Below are positions 22,507-35,323 of a stretch of DNA of 64,000 bases, one piece after another. Position 1 is the stretch's first letter. The number at the start of each line of letters is the position of its first letter. The notes under the pieces were generated by a model. It did no database searches. It had not been told where the DNA came from and was given only the letters and a program-made list of their open reading frames with translations. The position numbers were made by a program, and so were the translations under genes. Origin of the DNA: Eutypa lata (Eukaryota > Ascomycota > Sordariomycetes > Xylariales > Diatrypaceae); the NCBI GenBank assembly GCA_022661535.1, contig JAKULF010000006.1, positions 1 through 64,000 on the forward strand. The letters are read 5' to 3'.

Positions 22507-24908
22507 ATGGCACCCCGGAAGAAGTCTTCTAGGCGCCTCATGGGGGTCGCACGGGACGATTCCGATGATGAACTGGGTGCTGATGACCATCCATGGGAAT
22601 GGGTGTACGCCTCCTCCGGCCCGTCCCAGTACCCGTCCACGGCTGCTGGACCGGGGTTGGAATCTGGAAGGAAGAGGAAAAGAGAAGATGTGCCCCAAGA
22701 GATTGTCGGCGCACGCATGGGAAAATTGGAGTGTCGCGTTGGCGACTGCGTGCTGCTTAAGGCCGAGGGTTCCAATGAACCATGGGTCGCCATCATTGAA
22801 GAGTTCATCGAGAGCGATGAGGATGGCGACAAGGCTGCCAAATTCCTGTGGTTCTCTACCGAGAAAGAACTTCGAAACCGTGAGCGGAAGAGAACCGACT
22901 ACCTCTGGGTTAGTATATTTCCTCGCACCTATCACAAATTCATTGGCGCGAAGCCCGTCCATGGTTGTTACTGACTATCAATCCTATCGTTTGCTATACT
23001 TTTAGAATGAGCTATATATTACGGCAGCCTCCGACATCAATCCCGTGGCTTCCATAAATGACCACGCAATTGTGTTGTCCGCGAATAAGTTCGCCCGAGA
23101 CTATCCAACGGGTAAAGCTCCTCGGAATGCCCAGGGATGTAACAAGACGTTCGTATGCAGAAGAGGCTGTAATACGAGGACAGCAACTTACACGCCAGAA
23201 TTCACGTGGGAAGATGTCTATCAGGGAAGGGAAGGAGATATTGCCGACTTGGTGGAGTTTGTGAAGAAGGGAACACAGTCGACTAGAAGGCGACCTAAGC
23301 GCGACGATAACCCAAACATGGACTCGGCTTACATTGCCGGCCGCCGTGATCCAGACGAGGATGGCAACTTTTCAGATGATGCTATACGAAAAGTGACTGT
23401 CACCCCAAAGAAGAAGCAGAAAACAACCCGCGTCGTTACACCTTCCAGTCGCAGGTATGTGCACCATTATGCTTGAGCTAGTGCCTTGTACTAACTAGAA
23501 GCCTCTACCTTGAAGAGTTGTCATGAAGAAAGCCTTAGAATTCACACCTTTGGCTACCCGGACCTTGTCTCCCAGCCATCATCAATCTTCCCCATTTCAA
23601 CTTGCCAGAGCCCAACTGCACGTGGCATCGGTGCCATCTAGTCTTCCGTGCAGAGAATCCGAGTTCTCCTTGGTGTATTCGCATCTCGAGGCCGCCATTA
23701 CCGACGGTTCCGGTGCATGTATCTATATCTCGGGTACCCCTGGCACCGGAAAGACGGCCACCGTGAGAGAAGTAGTATCGAAACTCGACGATGCTGTCCG
23801 ATCCGACGAGCTGGACGATTTCATATTTGTCGAGATTAACGGTATGAAAATAACGGACCCCTATCAATCTTACTCATTGCTATGGGAGGCGCTCAAGGAC
23901 CAGCGTGTGAGCCCAAGCCAGGCGCTAGACCTGCTCGAGCGCGAATTCAACAACCCCAGCCCCCGCCGTGTGCCCTGCGTCGTTCTGATGGACGAGCTCG
24001 ACCAGCTCGTCACGAAAAACCAGAGCGTCATGTACAACTTCTTCAACTGGCCCGGCCTGCGGCACTCCCGGCTGATCGTGCTGGCGGTAGCCAACACTAT
24101 GGACCTGCCCGAGCGGACCCTCAGCAACAAGATCAGCAGTCGCCTCGGGCTTACGCGCATTACGTTTCCTGGGTACAACCACGAGCAGCTTATGAAGATC
24201 ATCCAGTCGCGGCTCCAAGGTGTGCCGGGCAACATCGTCGAGCCCGACGCCGTCCAGTTCGCGAGTCGCAAGGTCGCTGCCGTAAGCGGTGACGCGCGGC
24301 GCGCTCTTGACATCTGCCGGCGGGCCGTCGAGCTGGCCGAGGCCGAAGCGAAAGGTGTCGGTCCCGACCCCGGGACGCCTAGCAAGAGAGCAAAGGCGAA
24401 GACGGGCGAGGCGGACAGGATTAAAAGCTCTAGGGGCCGGGTCACCATCGCCACGGTGAAGCGAGCCATCAATGAAGCCACGACAAGCCCTTTGCAACAA
24501 TACCTACGTGCGCTACCATTCGCCTCTAAGCTGGTTCTCACGGCTTTGCTTATACGGAATGAAAGGACGGGCTTGCCAGACACGACATATGGCGACATGA
24601 TGGAGGAGATGAGTCGTGCGCTTGTCATCGATGCAGGTAGTCGGCGGGTTGGACTTCTTAGAGGCTGGGCCGCTCGGGATTCGCAGGGGAACGACGACAG
24701 CTCACTAGTTCGAAGGCGTGACACGCGGTCTGCTAGGATACCGGGCATTGGTGCCGCGGCCGTGGATCTAACAGGCGCTGGCATCATATTCTTAGAAGGT
24801 CTCCGCGCTGAACGCCCTAGCAAGATAAGGCTCGCTGTTGGCGATGAGGAAGTCAAGCTTGCATTCCGTGATGATCCTGAAATTAAGGCTCTGGGTATAG
24901 CATTTTGA
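22507..24908 (+). CDS. ORC1: Origin recognition complex subunit 1
   Basis: Largest ORC subunit, the AAA+ ATPase that marks replication origins and loads MCM with Cdc6. Exons 22507-22908, 23006-23454 and 23516-24908 give 747 aa. Residues about 65-235 are the BAH domain (LECRVGDCVLLKAEG, then WEDVYQGREGDIADLVEFV). A basic linker near 240-285 contains PKKKQKTTR. The AAA+ module has Walker A GTPGTGKT at 357-364 and Walker B VVLMDELDQ with the DE pair near 444-445. It continues through NTMDLPERTLSNKISSRLGL and SGDARRALDICRRA. The winged-helix region is C-terminal. An upstream in-frame ATG at 22441 is less likely because it falls in a tRNA-like fragment. The gene converges on prp46 with only 144 bp between stops. 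Long minus-strand frames over exon 3 are GC-rich codon shadows. Confidence 0.96.
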
Positions 24909-24919
24909 AAACGTAGTTA

Positions 24920-24942
24920 TATACATACATACATACATACAC
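24920..24942. repeat. (ATAC)n microsatellite
   Basis: About five to six copies of ATAC just after the ORC1 stop, in the spacer between convergent genes. Confidence 0.8.
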
Positions 24943-25052
24943 TAGATAGATGATTCCCTATAATTGATCCTTTAGCTATGCCCATTTATCAACCTTGCGA
25001 CACCAGTAGAGTGCGAAGACACCCAATTCCCATCTTTACGAACTCGTACACA

Positions 25053-26982
25053 TCAATACTTCCGCCTTGATAACGTGGGCTTCCACTCGAGGGGATGTGT
25101 CTCGGGTGTAGCCTTTTCATCCGGCTTCCATATCTTGATAGTCTTATCAGCCTCGCCTACTATGAGACGCAAACCCGTCCGATCAAAGGTCGAGCTCATA
25201 ATGCCAGCCTCGGCGTCTAAAGAACCAGGCTGGGCGATCGAGTCCAGTGACTGAAACCTGTGTCCTGACTTCCAGTCCCAAAAGCTCATGGACCCATTGT
25301 CTCCGCCGGAGAAAAGGGTGTCCTGGTTGACGGCGAGTGAATTGATAATAGCGTTGTGGCCGTCGAAATTTCCCATGAAGGCACCTTCTGGACACTTCCA
25401 CTGCTTGATGCTCCCCGTACTCCCTGTGGCGAAGGTGAACTCGCTAGGATGAAGCGCGAGAGCCCGCACACCTTTCTTGTGATGCGTGAGCACGCCCATA
25501 GTTTTTCCAGCTGCTAGATCCCACAATCGTACTGTCTTGTCGAGGGAAGCAGTGATGACTTGCGGATCAGCCTCCTGGCACTTCACATCGGCAACAGTCC
25601 CTGTGTGGCCTGATAAGACATGTATGTTGCTGCGGGTTCGCATATCCCAAACTCTAGCAACGCCATCTCTGCCACCAGTAACAAGGACATCCAGGGTTGG
25701 ATGTAATGATAGCGTATATACACCTGTATAACCTCACGTTAGTAATTGTACACTTAAACTAGGGGCTTATAAACGTGTTGGAAAGATAGCTTGAATCACT
25801 TACCACTTAGGTGTCCATGGTAATGTCGTATAACCTAAAGGCACAGTTTAGTTGGTAAATGTAAAGAGTAAGGTGTTTAGGGATTCCATGTTTCGGAATT
25901 TAGTTGCGAAGCAATGCATGACATGGCAAAGCACCTGGCCGCGAGCTTTTCTGACTTAAGCCAAGTCAAGGGGGTAAGGAGAAGATCATCGACTCACCTT
26001 GTTCGTTTCAAGATCCCAGCATTTCACCATCTTATCTTCGCCACCTGTTGTGACCCGAGTTAGAAAATCGACATTAAAGAGAGCAGCGAGCGCATGGGCA
26101 CGTGGTAGAGTAAGGGGCTAATAAATAGCGGCTGTCACTTACAGGAGAACAGATATGGGTGCCGGGGGGAGACTGTATATTCAAATTAGTATAAATTTAG
26201 TACTGAGCCACGATTCCACGTCGAACTCACCTGCAAGTCCTCGTACTGTAGAAATATGGCCGGTTAGAGTTAGGCGCAGATTCCCCGTAGCAAGATCCCA
26301 AATCTTTATGGTCCGGTCGCCTAAAGGATTTAGCCAGTCAGTCAACCTCTCGCTTCGTAACAAGCCACGCCTCGATGAGCTGCTTACCTGCACCACTGGC
26401 AAACCATTGATTCTCGGGCTCGACGGCAAGACTCCTCACCCAACCCAAATGTCCTGATATGACTCTCATGAGCTTCCAAGGGGGGTGCCAATCGGGCTTC
26501 ACTTGGTGGGTAGCTTGAGCGCGAGCCACACTGAGGGCTTGTGACTGGGCATCATCTCGTGGTGGCATCCCCGATGGTTTCTGTGCTTTCACGAGAGCAG
26601 TCGAGCCCGAGGCCGTAGCCGATGCTGTAGCTGGCCTAGCGGGTATGCCCTCGATGAGCTTTTGTGTCTTTTCCTCGGGCGCAGCTGGTTGATCGCCGGC
26701 AGCGGGTTTCTTTCCCCTCTTCCGCGCGCTTAAGGCGGTCGCTTGTTTCTGGGCCAGGGCGGCGGGCAGCTCCTGGACCTGTTGGTATTCTGCGTGGAAT
26801 CGGATAGAGAGCGCATCCTTCTCTCTCTGCGACTCGACGAGGTCGTCGTTTAGCTTTAGCTTCTTCCTGGCCGATTCGCCTGTGATGTTGCCGAAGATGG
26901 ACTTGGATCGCTTCGCGTTCTCGAGGACGAGAGACCTGAGATCGGGTTGCTGCTGCTGCTGCTGCTGCTGGATAACCTCCAT
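25053..26982 (-). CDS. prp46: Pre-mRNA-splicing WD40 protein Prp46 (PLRG1/Cwf1)
   Basis: Core WD40 protein of the Prp19/NineTeen complex, needed for spliceosome activation in the nucleus. Exons on the minus strand: 26982-26388, 26320-26231, 26172-26143, 26044-25998, 25834-25804, 25723-25053; total 1464 nt, 487 aa. A polyglutamine of eight CAG codons follows MEVI. Residues about 10-180 are charged and low in complexity. The WD40 propeller starts at [20 protein letters not shown] and includes [66 protein letters not shown] and [20 protein letters not shown], all characteristic of this family. Three exons are very short (30, 47 and 31 nt). The start ATG at 26982 is the first in frame. Confidence 0.96.
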
Positions 26983-27922
26983 GATTATCAAGTTTCGCGA
27001 TCACTGTACGGGGCAGTCTACACGGAGTACGCGTACGCATACACGTACACGACAAAGAACGAATAGTCAGAAGAGGCGCTTGCAATGGCAATTGTAATGA
27101 GTCGTAAATGCGAGTACTTGAGATTAATTCTTTCGGAGGGTTGTGGCGGGTTGATTGTTTGAGTGGTGTTGGGTGAATTAAGTTGTAAGTAATGAAGCTC
27201 TAATTGAGTTAGCAACTACGGTAAAGCAGAGCGCGAAACTTGGGAATAATTTTATTCATTTATTCCATCTGCATATATTATGCAAGTAAGTACCTTCCCC
27301 ATGTAAAGTTATGTACGCCGTGACAGGTACATTTTAGATGCAGGATAGTAGGTACCTAGGTGGGTAGGTGGTTATCGATAAGGCCAACGCGCTGGTGTGG
27401 AACAGCTGCCCTGTTACCTATGTATCCTCTAGGTAGTTATAACCACACACTCCTGGAAGTGACTTATGCATATATTAAGATATGCAGTTAGCCAGCTGTG
27501 CAAGTATGTAGTTATAGTTGACCCCAGCAGCCCAGGTACCAGATGATATAATGATATAACACTGTCGTAGAACGCAAACACCGCCGTCTTTCTAACTACC
27601 TAAGTACCCATCTTACCTATCAAGCTAACTATCGAAAAGCACTTAGATATAGCAACAAGTGATGCATTTGGTGAGGTAATTCGTTGCCATATCAATATTG
27701 CAATAGTCTCATGTATGGACTGAGGTACTTGCCATAACCAACGACTTGCGTGGCTACCTGCTGCCTTACGATTAACAAGTCTACTCTACGCCACTTCTTA
27801 TTATTCCTTTGTACATATAACGCCGTATTTACTCCCTTTACCTTTATCAGGAAACCACTTGTTTGATTCTAACTTCTACCACAGAAAGAGCGTCGTGAGC
27901 TACCTCAAAGTCGCTTCCACTT
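26983..27922. promoter_or_regulatory. Divergent promoter region of prp46 and NAS6
   Basis: A 940-bp region between divergent starts. It has AGGTA/TACCT words, including the palindrome TAGGTACCTA near 27349-27358. There is no coding frame with family similarity and no RNA gene that I can see. Confidence 0.5.
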
Positions 27923-29152
27923 ATGGCAGCCATGGAAGCAGATCAGTCCAAGTATGCAATACATACAGCAGCAAGGGAAGGAAGGGGTAAGAATAACTAT
28001 CTAATAGTCTTAATAACTTGTGGTTACTTTAGCTCACATTGCATAAATATGTAGTCACCGTCGTGGAGTCACTCCTGAATGTAAGTTGAAACCCCTTTCT
28101 GCCACGAGCCTTGGCAACCTGCTTTAAGAGACTAAAGCTCTGTATGTGTATCTACTAGGCGGATCCGAAGCTGGCACGTCTCAAAGACGACGACGGCCGT
28201 CTCCCTATCCACTGGGCAGCCTCCTCGAACCAGCCTGCTATAGTTCTCTTGCTGGCCCAGCAGAAGGATTTCGATCCTGACATCGAGGCAAGTCAGCCAC
28301 CACTATTTATGTAAAGCTACAGAGCCACATCTAACAGAAGTTTTGTGGAAAAGGATGGCAGTGGTTGGACAATCTTAATGATTGCTGCTAGCGTCAAGGA
28401 CGGTGACGCCATTGTAGACTTGCTGCTACAGAAAGGGGCCGATGTCAATCAGAAAAGTGAGATGCCCTGCTCCTGACCTTTTTCATAATCACACATGAGG
28501 CTGATATTTCTCTATAGATAACAACGGCCAGGTATGTTGATTAACTATGCAGCTGCAATAGCTGTCAATCCTGCCCCGCCCCTTTCGGACCAGTGGGAGT
28601 TAGTTCTATAAATGGTAGCTAACACAATCAAAGGCGGTTATGCATTTTGTAGCGTCGAAGAATAATCTGGAAGTAGCCCGGAAGCTCCTCGAGAACAAGT
28701 CACCCGCATCGACTAGAGTCCGGGACAAGCGGGGGCAGTATCCACTGCACCGAGCTGCTGCTGTCGGGTCGGTTCCTATGATCAATCTACTTCTCAAAAA
28801 CCGCAGCCCCCTAAATGCGACCGACATGTCTGGATATACAGCCCTGCATCATGCGATTGCCGAAGGCCATGGTGAGCTATGAAAGCCGCAAGTTTTATAT
28901 TCTCGAATGCGGAATCGCTGATTCGTAATATCAGGGGATGCCGCAGTGGCCTTGCTCAAGGCTGGGGCCGAGATAGATAAGCGTGATTCCGATGGGCAGC
29001 TTCCCCTGGATTTAGCACCTGACAAGGAGGTCTGTTGCTCTATTTTAAATATGCCCTCCACTGATTTTCTTTGAAGCTAATTACTATTCATGCTCCAGGT
29101 CCGCAGGTATATCCAGCGCGAAGCTGAGAAAGAGGGCATCGACCTAGAATAA
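27923..29152 (+). CDS. NAS6: 26S proteasome assembly chaperone Nas6 (PSMD10/gankyrin)
   Basis: Ankyrin-repeat chaperone that binds the Rpt3 C-terminal domain during assembly of the proteasome base. Exons: 27923-27986, 28055-28080, 28159-28287, 28354-28456, 28518-28531, 28634-28871, 28935-29029, 29099-29152; 723 nt, 240 aa, close to the yeast and human length. Ankyrin motifs include DGRLPIHWAASSNQPAIVLL, GSGWTILMIAASVKDGDAIV, RGQYPLHRAAAVGSVPMINL and GYTALHHAIAEGHGDAAVAL. Seven introns split a small gene, one exon being only 14 nt (28518-28531). The intron at 28288-28353 uses a GC donor (GAG then GCAAGT), required to keep the frame. It converges on the golgin gene, 126 bp between stops. Confidence 0.94.
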
Positions 29153-29278
29153 TCACAGGAACATTCATCACGTCTTGTCCATTGGTAACTAGACCTGTGT
29201 CAAGAACAGTGCAATATGCTACATATCCAAGAGCTATCTAAGTATTTTGTAGTGTGATCCGGTTGCCCCGGGTCCAAC

Positions 29279-31923
29279 TCACTTAATCGTCTGTTCCACT
29301 AGATCTCTATACATGGTCTTGACATCTGTGATGTCAGCGCGTAGTTCTTCTACCTGCTCGCTCTTCTCCCCGAGCATCTCCAGCGTAGTCTGGTATCTCT
29401 CGTTGATCTCCTCCACTTCTTTCTCCAGACTCTCGACTTTGCTAGTCGCCGCTTTACCTGACTCGATCTCCCTCATTAACGTGACAATCTCCGCCCGAGC
29501 CTCGTCTCGCTGGCTGGAAATTCTAGCTAATTCTTCCTTAGCCGCCACCTTTTCGCTTTCTAGGCGACGAATGGCAGCACTCATCCTCTCTACAAGTTGT
29601 ACCGACGGGCCTGCGCCTGCTGTAGATACAGATACCATGTCTTGTAATACATTTTGGGGCGAGGCAGGTCTCTCTACGTTGTCGAACATGTCATCCCTAT
29701 CTAAGGGATGCGTCGAGGGCGAGGCGAGGGCATCTAATCCCAACCCGGTTAGCTGGGATGTTGACACTCCAGACTGGCCAGAAGATGAAGGGATCATCGG
29801 GAGACGGGTTAATGGCTGGGCTGAAGGCCGTCTCATCGAAGATGGGCGCTCGCCCGGGCTCGGCTCGCCATTACTAGAAGGTGCAGACGGCTTCCGGAAC
29901 TTAGATGGGAAGCCCTGTAGATTAAGAAAATCCCCACTGAATGTCCTCTGGGGAGGGGATAACAATGGCGACTCCGGCCTACTGCCAGCCCGGTTTGATG
30001 TGTTTGTAATGTCCTCCAACCACGGACGACGCTCAATTTCCATCTTCTCGCTCTTCTCTTTCCATGCAAGTCGTTGTTTGTCTAGTTCGGACCTGGCTTC
30101 GGCTAACGCCGTCTCGGCTTCCTGGGCTCGCTTGCGGAAAGATTCTAGTTGAGTTTGATAAGAGGAAAGGTCCTTCTGAACGCTGGGTAGTTGGCTTTTT
30201 GTCGCCTCCAACTCCTCTTCTTGACGTTTGGCCCTAGTAGCCTGAGAGAGCATATAAGTGTCAACATTCCAATGAATAGGTATTTCCTTGTAATACAACT
30301 CACCGTCTCTCGAGCTTTTTTCCTCATCTCCGACTCCCGCCGCAGAGCTTCGTCTCTCTCTCGCTCTAGATTCGCGGCTCTAGCAACTAACGATGCTTCT
30401 ATACCTTGCCAGTTCTCGCTAGCAACGGCATATTGGGTTTGGAGTGTTTCTACTTGACGAAGTAGTTTCGCCTGTGCATCTCCGAAAGCGCCTGAAGATG
30501 TCTCCTCGGCTCTAACCCGGAATGCTTCTAGTTTGCTCTCTAACGCCTGTATTTCTCCCTTCAGATCCAATTCGACGGCGCGGGAGCGCTCAGCGGCCCT
30601 TAAACCCTGCTCACGGAGTTCCACAGTTTGGCTTTTAGCCCGGTCAGCCATCAAGTCCTTTTCCACCTTCAATGTCGCGACGGTCTCTTCTAGCTCCTTG
30701 ATACGTTTCTGACCCGCCTCAACGAGCTGGTTGTTGGCTTTAGCAGCCGTTGAGTTCGCCCGGTTAGACTCCTCTTGTAGCTCGCGCTTGAGGTTAGACA
30801 CGGTACTATCTCTTGAAGCTACGTCAGCTCGTAACTTTTCTATATCCCTCTGGAGCCTGTCGGTAAGTCTATGCGATTCTTGGTTGGCTTTTTCAAGGTC
30901 AACCATCTCGCGGGACCGTGTACGTAGATGATTTAGCTCAACTTCGGCCTTCTGCCGCCATATCTTCTGTTCATTGAGCTCCTTGTCGTTGACGGCGAGC
31001 TGCCCCCTTAACTTCTTGATAATACTCCTGTGCTTCTGCTCATTAGCCGCTAGCTTTTGCCCTTCCTCCATTAACTGAGCGACCTGTTGGTCCTTCTCTG
31101 CCACCTTCTTCTCTAAGCTCCCCGTAGGGGCGGCCGAGGCAGCATTTCGAGCAGCTTCTGACGCCTCACGAGCCAGGTATTGTAGCTTCGCTTGAAGAGC
31201 ATCTACATGCTCGACATGGCTATGCAATTCTTCCTGGTGCTGCGCCTGAGTTTCCTGTAGTGTTTTCTCCAAGTCTTCGACCCGCTTCTCGTAGAGAGCT
31301 AAGGCAGAAAGCGCACCCTCTGCGCGCGTGGCGGTGTTCCGTCCCAGGGGGTCGGTAGTATCAACGGATGCTAAGGAGGCATCATCAATCCGAGGCGGGC
31401 GTTCGCTCTGCAGGGAAGAACGGGGTGTATTCGTGGCAGATTTAGACTCGGCGGAAGTAGTGGGGAGCCGCTCCTCCCTTTCAGGTGCGGGTAAAGACTC
31501 GGCAGGCGATCCATCTGCTGATATACTGATTCTTGGAGTCGTAGAGGGCGGGTGAGCTGAAGGATCGATAGTCGAAGCGTCTAAACTTGGTCGCGAACTG
31601 TGACTAGGTGAACCAGAGCCGAGGTCGGCACTCACTCGTGGTTCGGTAGCGGAAAAGCTAGATCTTTGAGAAGCATTCTTGGTAGCAATAGCCCTTGCTA
31701 ATCTCTCTTGTAACCTGTCATTCGTGGACTTGGAAGGAGTTGTTGACCGCGGTGGGGGAGTTGGCGTAGATGCTAGGGCAGCAGTACTATTGGCAACAGA
31801 TGGAGAGCGAGAAGGGTGGTTTGGATCGTCTTCGGCAAGGATATTGTCGAGACGAGCCTCAACACCGGCTACTGCTTGGGAAAGGAAAGAGCCCCATCTT
31901 GACGACTTCTGAGGGTTGGACAT
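29279..31923 (-). CDS. TMF/Sgm1-type golgin (Rab6-binding coiled coil)
   Basis: Golgi-associated long coiled-coil protein related to mammalian TMF1/ARA160 and yeast Sgm1, which bind Rab6/Ypt6 and tether vesicles. Exons 31923-30304 and 30241-29279 give 860 aa. It starts MSNPQKSSRWGSFLSQAVAG, an N-terminal motif of this family. A Ser/Thr/Pro-rich disordered region covers about 35-190, and continuous coiled coil about 200-630. A second disordered stretch (about 630-740, many SP and PS) is followed by a C-terminal coiled coil (about 755-860) matching the Rab6-binding TMF domain region (SVQLVERMSAAIRRLESEKV, then EVEEINERYQTTLEMLGEKS). The single intron is GT-AG and in phase 0. The family call rests on the end motifs, since coiled coil alone is not diagnostic. 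Confidence 0.88.
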
Positions 31924-33041
31924 CGTCCGAAACTCGTAGGCTAGGCAGCAGTCCTTCTACGTTTAAATACTTGGTGCGCAGAGGTTTATGCGATGCGACT
32001 TCTAATGAGGCTGCTTGTCATAAAAGAGCTCTGGACTAGCAATTTGGCGCATGGCGGGTTTAGTCAGTGTATAGATTACCTATGTGTAGGTAGGCACTAT
32101 AGTTCGAAATGGTTGAGGTCGTCGTCGCATGTGGCAGGTTATGGGTGGTGTTAAGTTAAGTACTCAAAAATTGTCGTACAAGCGAACGTGTCACTGACAG
32201 ATTTACGGTTGTACCTTCAGTTGTATGTATAATGACCGGCTGGCGCAAGCAACCATGAAGCATTGGAAGTTCAAAATACAACAGGCAGCAGCGAAGCTGG
32301 TGTTGCAGGACCTCTGATGTAGTGTAGGAATATAATATAATATAGGAATGTATGATCCATATGTTGGTGATATGTGAGGTAGAGGTAGATAGGTATGTAT
32401 GTATGTACGTATCCAGTACGTTCTCTGCATAACTTCAGGTAGTTACTTTGAATGGTTAGAAACGTAGGCACAGAATGAGTACCTACCTGTAGGTACCTAG
32501 TATTAAACCACATAGCCCGGACAACCCACCCCCGGTCATAATTTATCGTATAATTATATCCACATCAACGTGTAACCTACATACTAACTACGTACCTACA
32601 TGTATCAGGTTACGTCCATACTTCGTACTTACCTAAAATCTGAAGCAAGTGTATATGTATATATCTATGTACACGGGATCTTGAGTATATTCACACAAGT
32701 TTAATACATTGTACATTGTAGTAGTAGTGTTTTTGTAATTGATATATATATATACTTAATATATATCATAATTTTACAATTTCCTAGGGATTTTATCGAG
32801 TATTGTAATTATGCCCATGTATGATTACGTAGTTTCACAAGCTGACGTACCTACATAAGTAAAGGGAGAAAACCAGCCTTGCCCGATTATCCGGGTCCGG
32901 TATCTGCATATACCTCTCTACTAGGTACCAGGTATCTGCTTTTGTTTTGAATCCGACTTTAATCGTTCTTGCCGGAATTATTGGTATTTTCTATTCTAAA
33001 GCATTTGCACAAACTGAATTTTGTCTTCCTTCTCTCCAGAA
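31924..33041. promoter_or_regulatory. Divergent intergenic region, golgin and ceramidase
   Basis: About 1.1 kb without a supported gene. It contains TATG and AGGTA simple repeats (32390-32410), TAGGTACCTA at about 32490-32500, an AT-rich stretch with TATATATATATA near 32743-32755, and CT-rich leader sequence before 33042. Confidence 0.5.
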
Positions 33042-34442
33042 ATGTCTATTCAAAACGCCTTAGGGGCGCTCAGCGTGCCCTACCGTCAGAGTCGCGAAGG
33101 TTTCTTTGGCGAGAAGACATCAACGCTGAACTTTTGTGAAGAGGTAAAAACCAACCAGCTTCACTCAGCTTCTACCTATCCCGAGAATACAGTAGACTGA
33201 TCAAGAGCCTTAGGACTATGCCATGAGTTACTGGTGTGCAGAAGTGTGCAACACTCTTACCAACATCCTGTTCCTGTGGCTTGGATGCAGAGGGGTCAAA
33301 TCAGCTTACAAAAACTCCCATCCCTCAATCTTCATCGTCGCCTTTCTCGGTTACACCGTTGTTGGCCTTGGTTCTTCCTTGTTTCATGCGACACTTAAAT
33401 GTAAGTCCCCATTTGGACGGGTTCTCTTCCACCCCAAGAGGGATGTTGACCCTTTGGTAGATCCGATGCAGCTCATCGATGAGCTATCTATGATTTATAC
33501 CACATGCTTTATGTGCTATGCCACCTTTGCCTATTCCAGGTCTATCGCCTTCTCCTCTCTACTCGGAACGTCTCTCGCTGGTCTCGCGTGGTTCATCACT
33601 GTTTGTATTCCTCCTTGCTTGCCAGCTTGCGTCGTGCTGATAGTCAAACTAGGCAAGATACTATCAGACCAAGGACCCTCAGTTCCACCAAGACGCATAT
33701 ACCGTGTTGACTATCATCGTGGTTTTCTCCAATATGTTTATAATGGAATATAATGTCAGGCCGGCACTGCGGTCAAGGGACCAGAAGAGAGTTCCCGGCT
33801 CGTCTGTCCCAGCCGGCGATGCCATTGTGAAAGAAATGTGGCTGCTAGTTGCAACGGGTGAGACGCAAAGAACAACATCGGCTTAATGACGTTGAGACCC
33901 TCGTTGCTAACGTGTATAGGCCTATCCATCTTTTTGGGAGGATACTTGATCTGGCATCTCGATAACGTGTACTGCAACGAAGTTCGTCAATGGAGGCATT
34001 CCCTTCAGCTCCCATGGGCTATCATTTTAGAAGGCCATGCAGTAAGTATCCTTTGTAATGATGATTGACCTCCAGCCCATATGTCGGAATATGAGTTTCT
34101 TTTCAATGTCGACGGGTTCTGAATTGCAGGACAGTGGCTGAGACTTGATAACATATATACTAACCCGAGGTGTTATAGTGGTGGCACTTAATGACCGGCA
34201 TTGGTGGTGAGCTTACCTATCTCCTCACGATCGCCCGCAAAATGGCTGGATTGATTGTGGTGTTGCCGCAGCTTTAGCCTCATTACTAACTTGTGCCCAT
34301 AGCATATTACTATATAACCTGGCGGATCTGGATACATCGCTGTCTAGAGGGTAATGAAGATAAATTCCGGCTATGCTGGCCCTCGTTGCTTGGCATCCCC
34401 GAAGTCGTTGCTATTGAGCATCTAGAAAAGAAGAAGCAATAA
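33042..34442 (+). CDS. Alkaline ceramidase (Ypc1/Ydc1/ACER family)
   Basis: ER/Golgi membrane hydrolase cleaving (phyto)ceramide to sphingoid base and fatty acid. Exons: 33042-33143, 33214-33400, 33461-33600, 33653-33857, 33920-34041, 34179-34206, 34303-34442; 924 nt, 307 aa. Several hydrophobic helices fit the seven-transmembrane CREST fold. Conserved sites seen: DYAMSYWCAEVCNTLTN near the N-terminus, GLGSSLFHATLKYPMQLIDE (the metal-binding His and Asp region), MEYNVRP, HLDNVYC and WWHLMTGIGAYYYI with the C-terminal His pair. The C-terminus KKKQ fits a KKxx ER-retrieval signal. All introns are GT-AG; the third starts GTTTGT. Ypc1 versus Ydc1 substrate preference cannot be told from sequence alone. 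Confidence 0.94.
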
Positions 34443-35323
34443 ATAGTGAAGAATAACGGGATTTCGTTCGGCACCTGTTGTTTATATTCTCAGGGGGGTG
34501 GATGACCAGCCGTGTCACGACATATACATCCGCGAAGACGACGTTGCGTAGGGCGCTAATATAGCAAAAGGGGCTGGGCTAGATTCCGTTACCACCTCGG
34601 ACCAAGAGCATAAGCTGATTAGCTACCTATACCAAGGGCTTGGCCATTGGACTGGGAGTCTGACGTCTGCCTACACTTGAATCTACTCAAATAGGCAAAC
34701 AAGAATTGTTCAATCATTGTGAATACTCCAAGCCTGTGACGTTCTATGACAGTTTGCAAACTAGTAGTTGCCTAGGTAAAGAAACAGGTATATAATCATT
34801 AATATATATTGTTATTGTTATGCTTTGCACATACTATAGCCAGAGGGGTAGTAGAGCTCCATGATAATAAAGACCTTTTAACCTATCATATTGATTATAT
34901 ATTTGTAGTTATAACATTCCTATGTACCTAGGTAGTTATACAAGGTCTAGTCTGCTAGTATAGCTTAGATATGCCTACCTGTTTGATGTTCAACTGGTAT
35001 CATAAATATGTCAGGGCTGTTGAGTTCGTCGTTCATATTATAATTTGTGTACAACGTAGGTAGGTATGTATGTACTTACCCACTTATGGTCTCAGTGGTA
35101 ATCGGGGCCTTAACGTTACTTTAGCACATTTCTACCCACCTAAGTTAATAAGTTAATACCTAGCATAATGTGACAGCTAGGCTTTTAGTTAGATAAACCA
35201 ATAGCTTCCACTTCTTAGTACCTAGAGGCTACCTGTTAGAAATCTACAGCTTCAGCACCCAATTAATTACAGACACATCCTTTTGCCCGCATTGAAAAGG
35301 AAGACAAAAGAGAATCGGGAAAT
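34443..35323. other. Intergenic region between ceramidase and prefoldin subunit 1
   Basis: An 880-bp spacer between two plus-strand genes. AT-rich near 34790-34920, with AGGTA/TACCT words around 34925-34940, 35056-35070 and 35150-35160. I see no gene or RNA in it. Confidence 0.5.

Noticed and set aside
23870..24856. 328-aa minus-strand frame over ORC1 exon 3
   Set aside because: GC-rich codon shadow; the plus strand carries Walker A and B motifs and the full ORC1 domain order.
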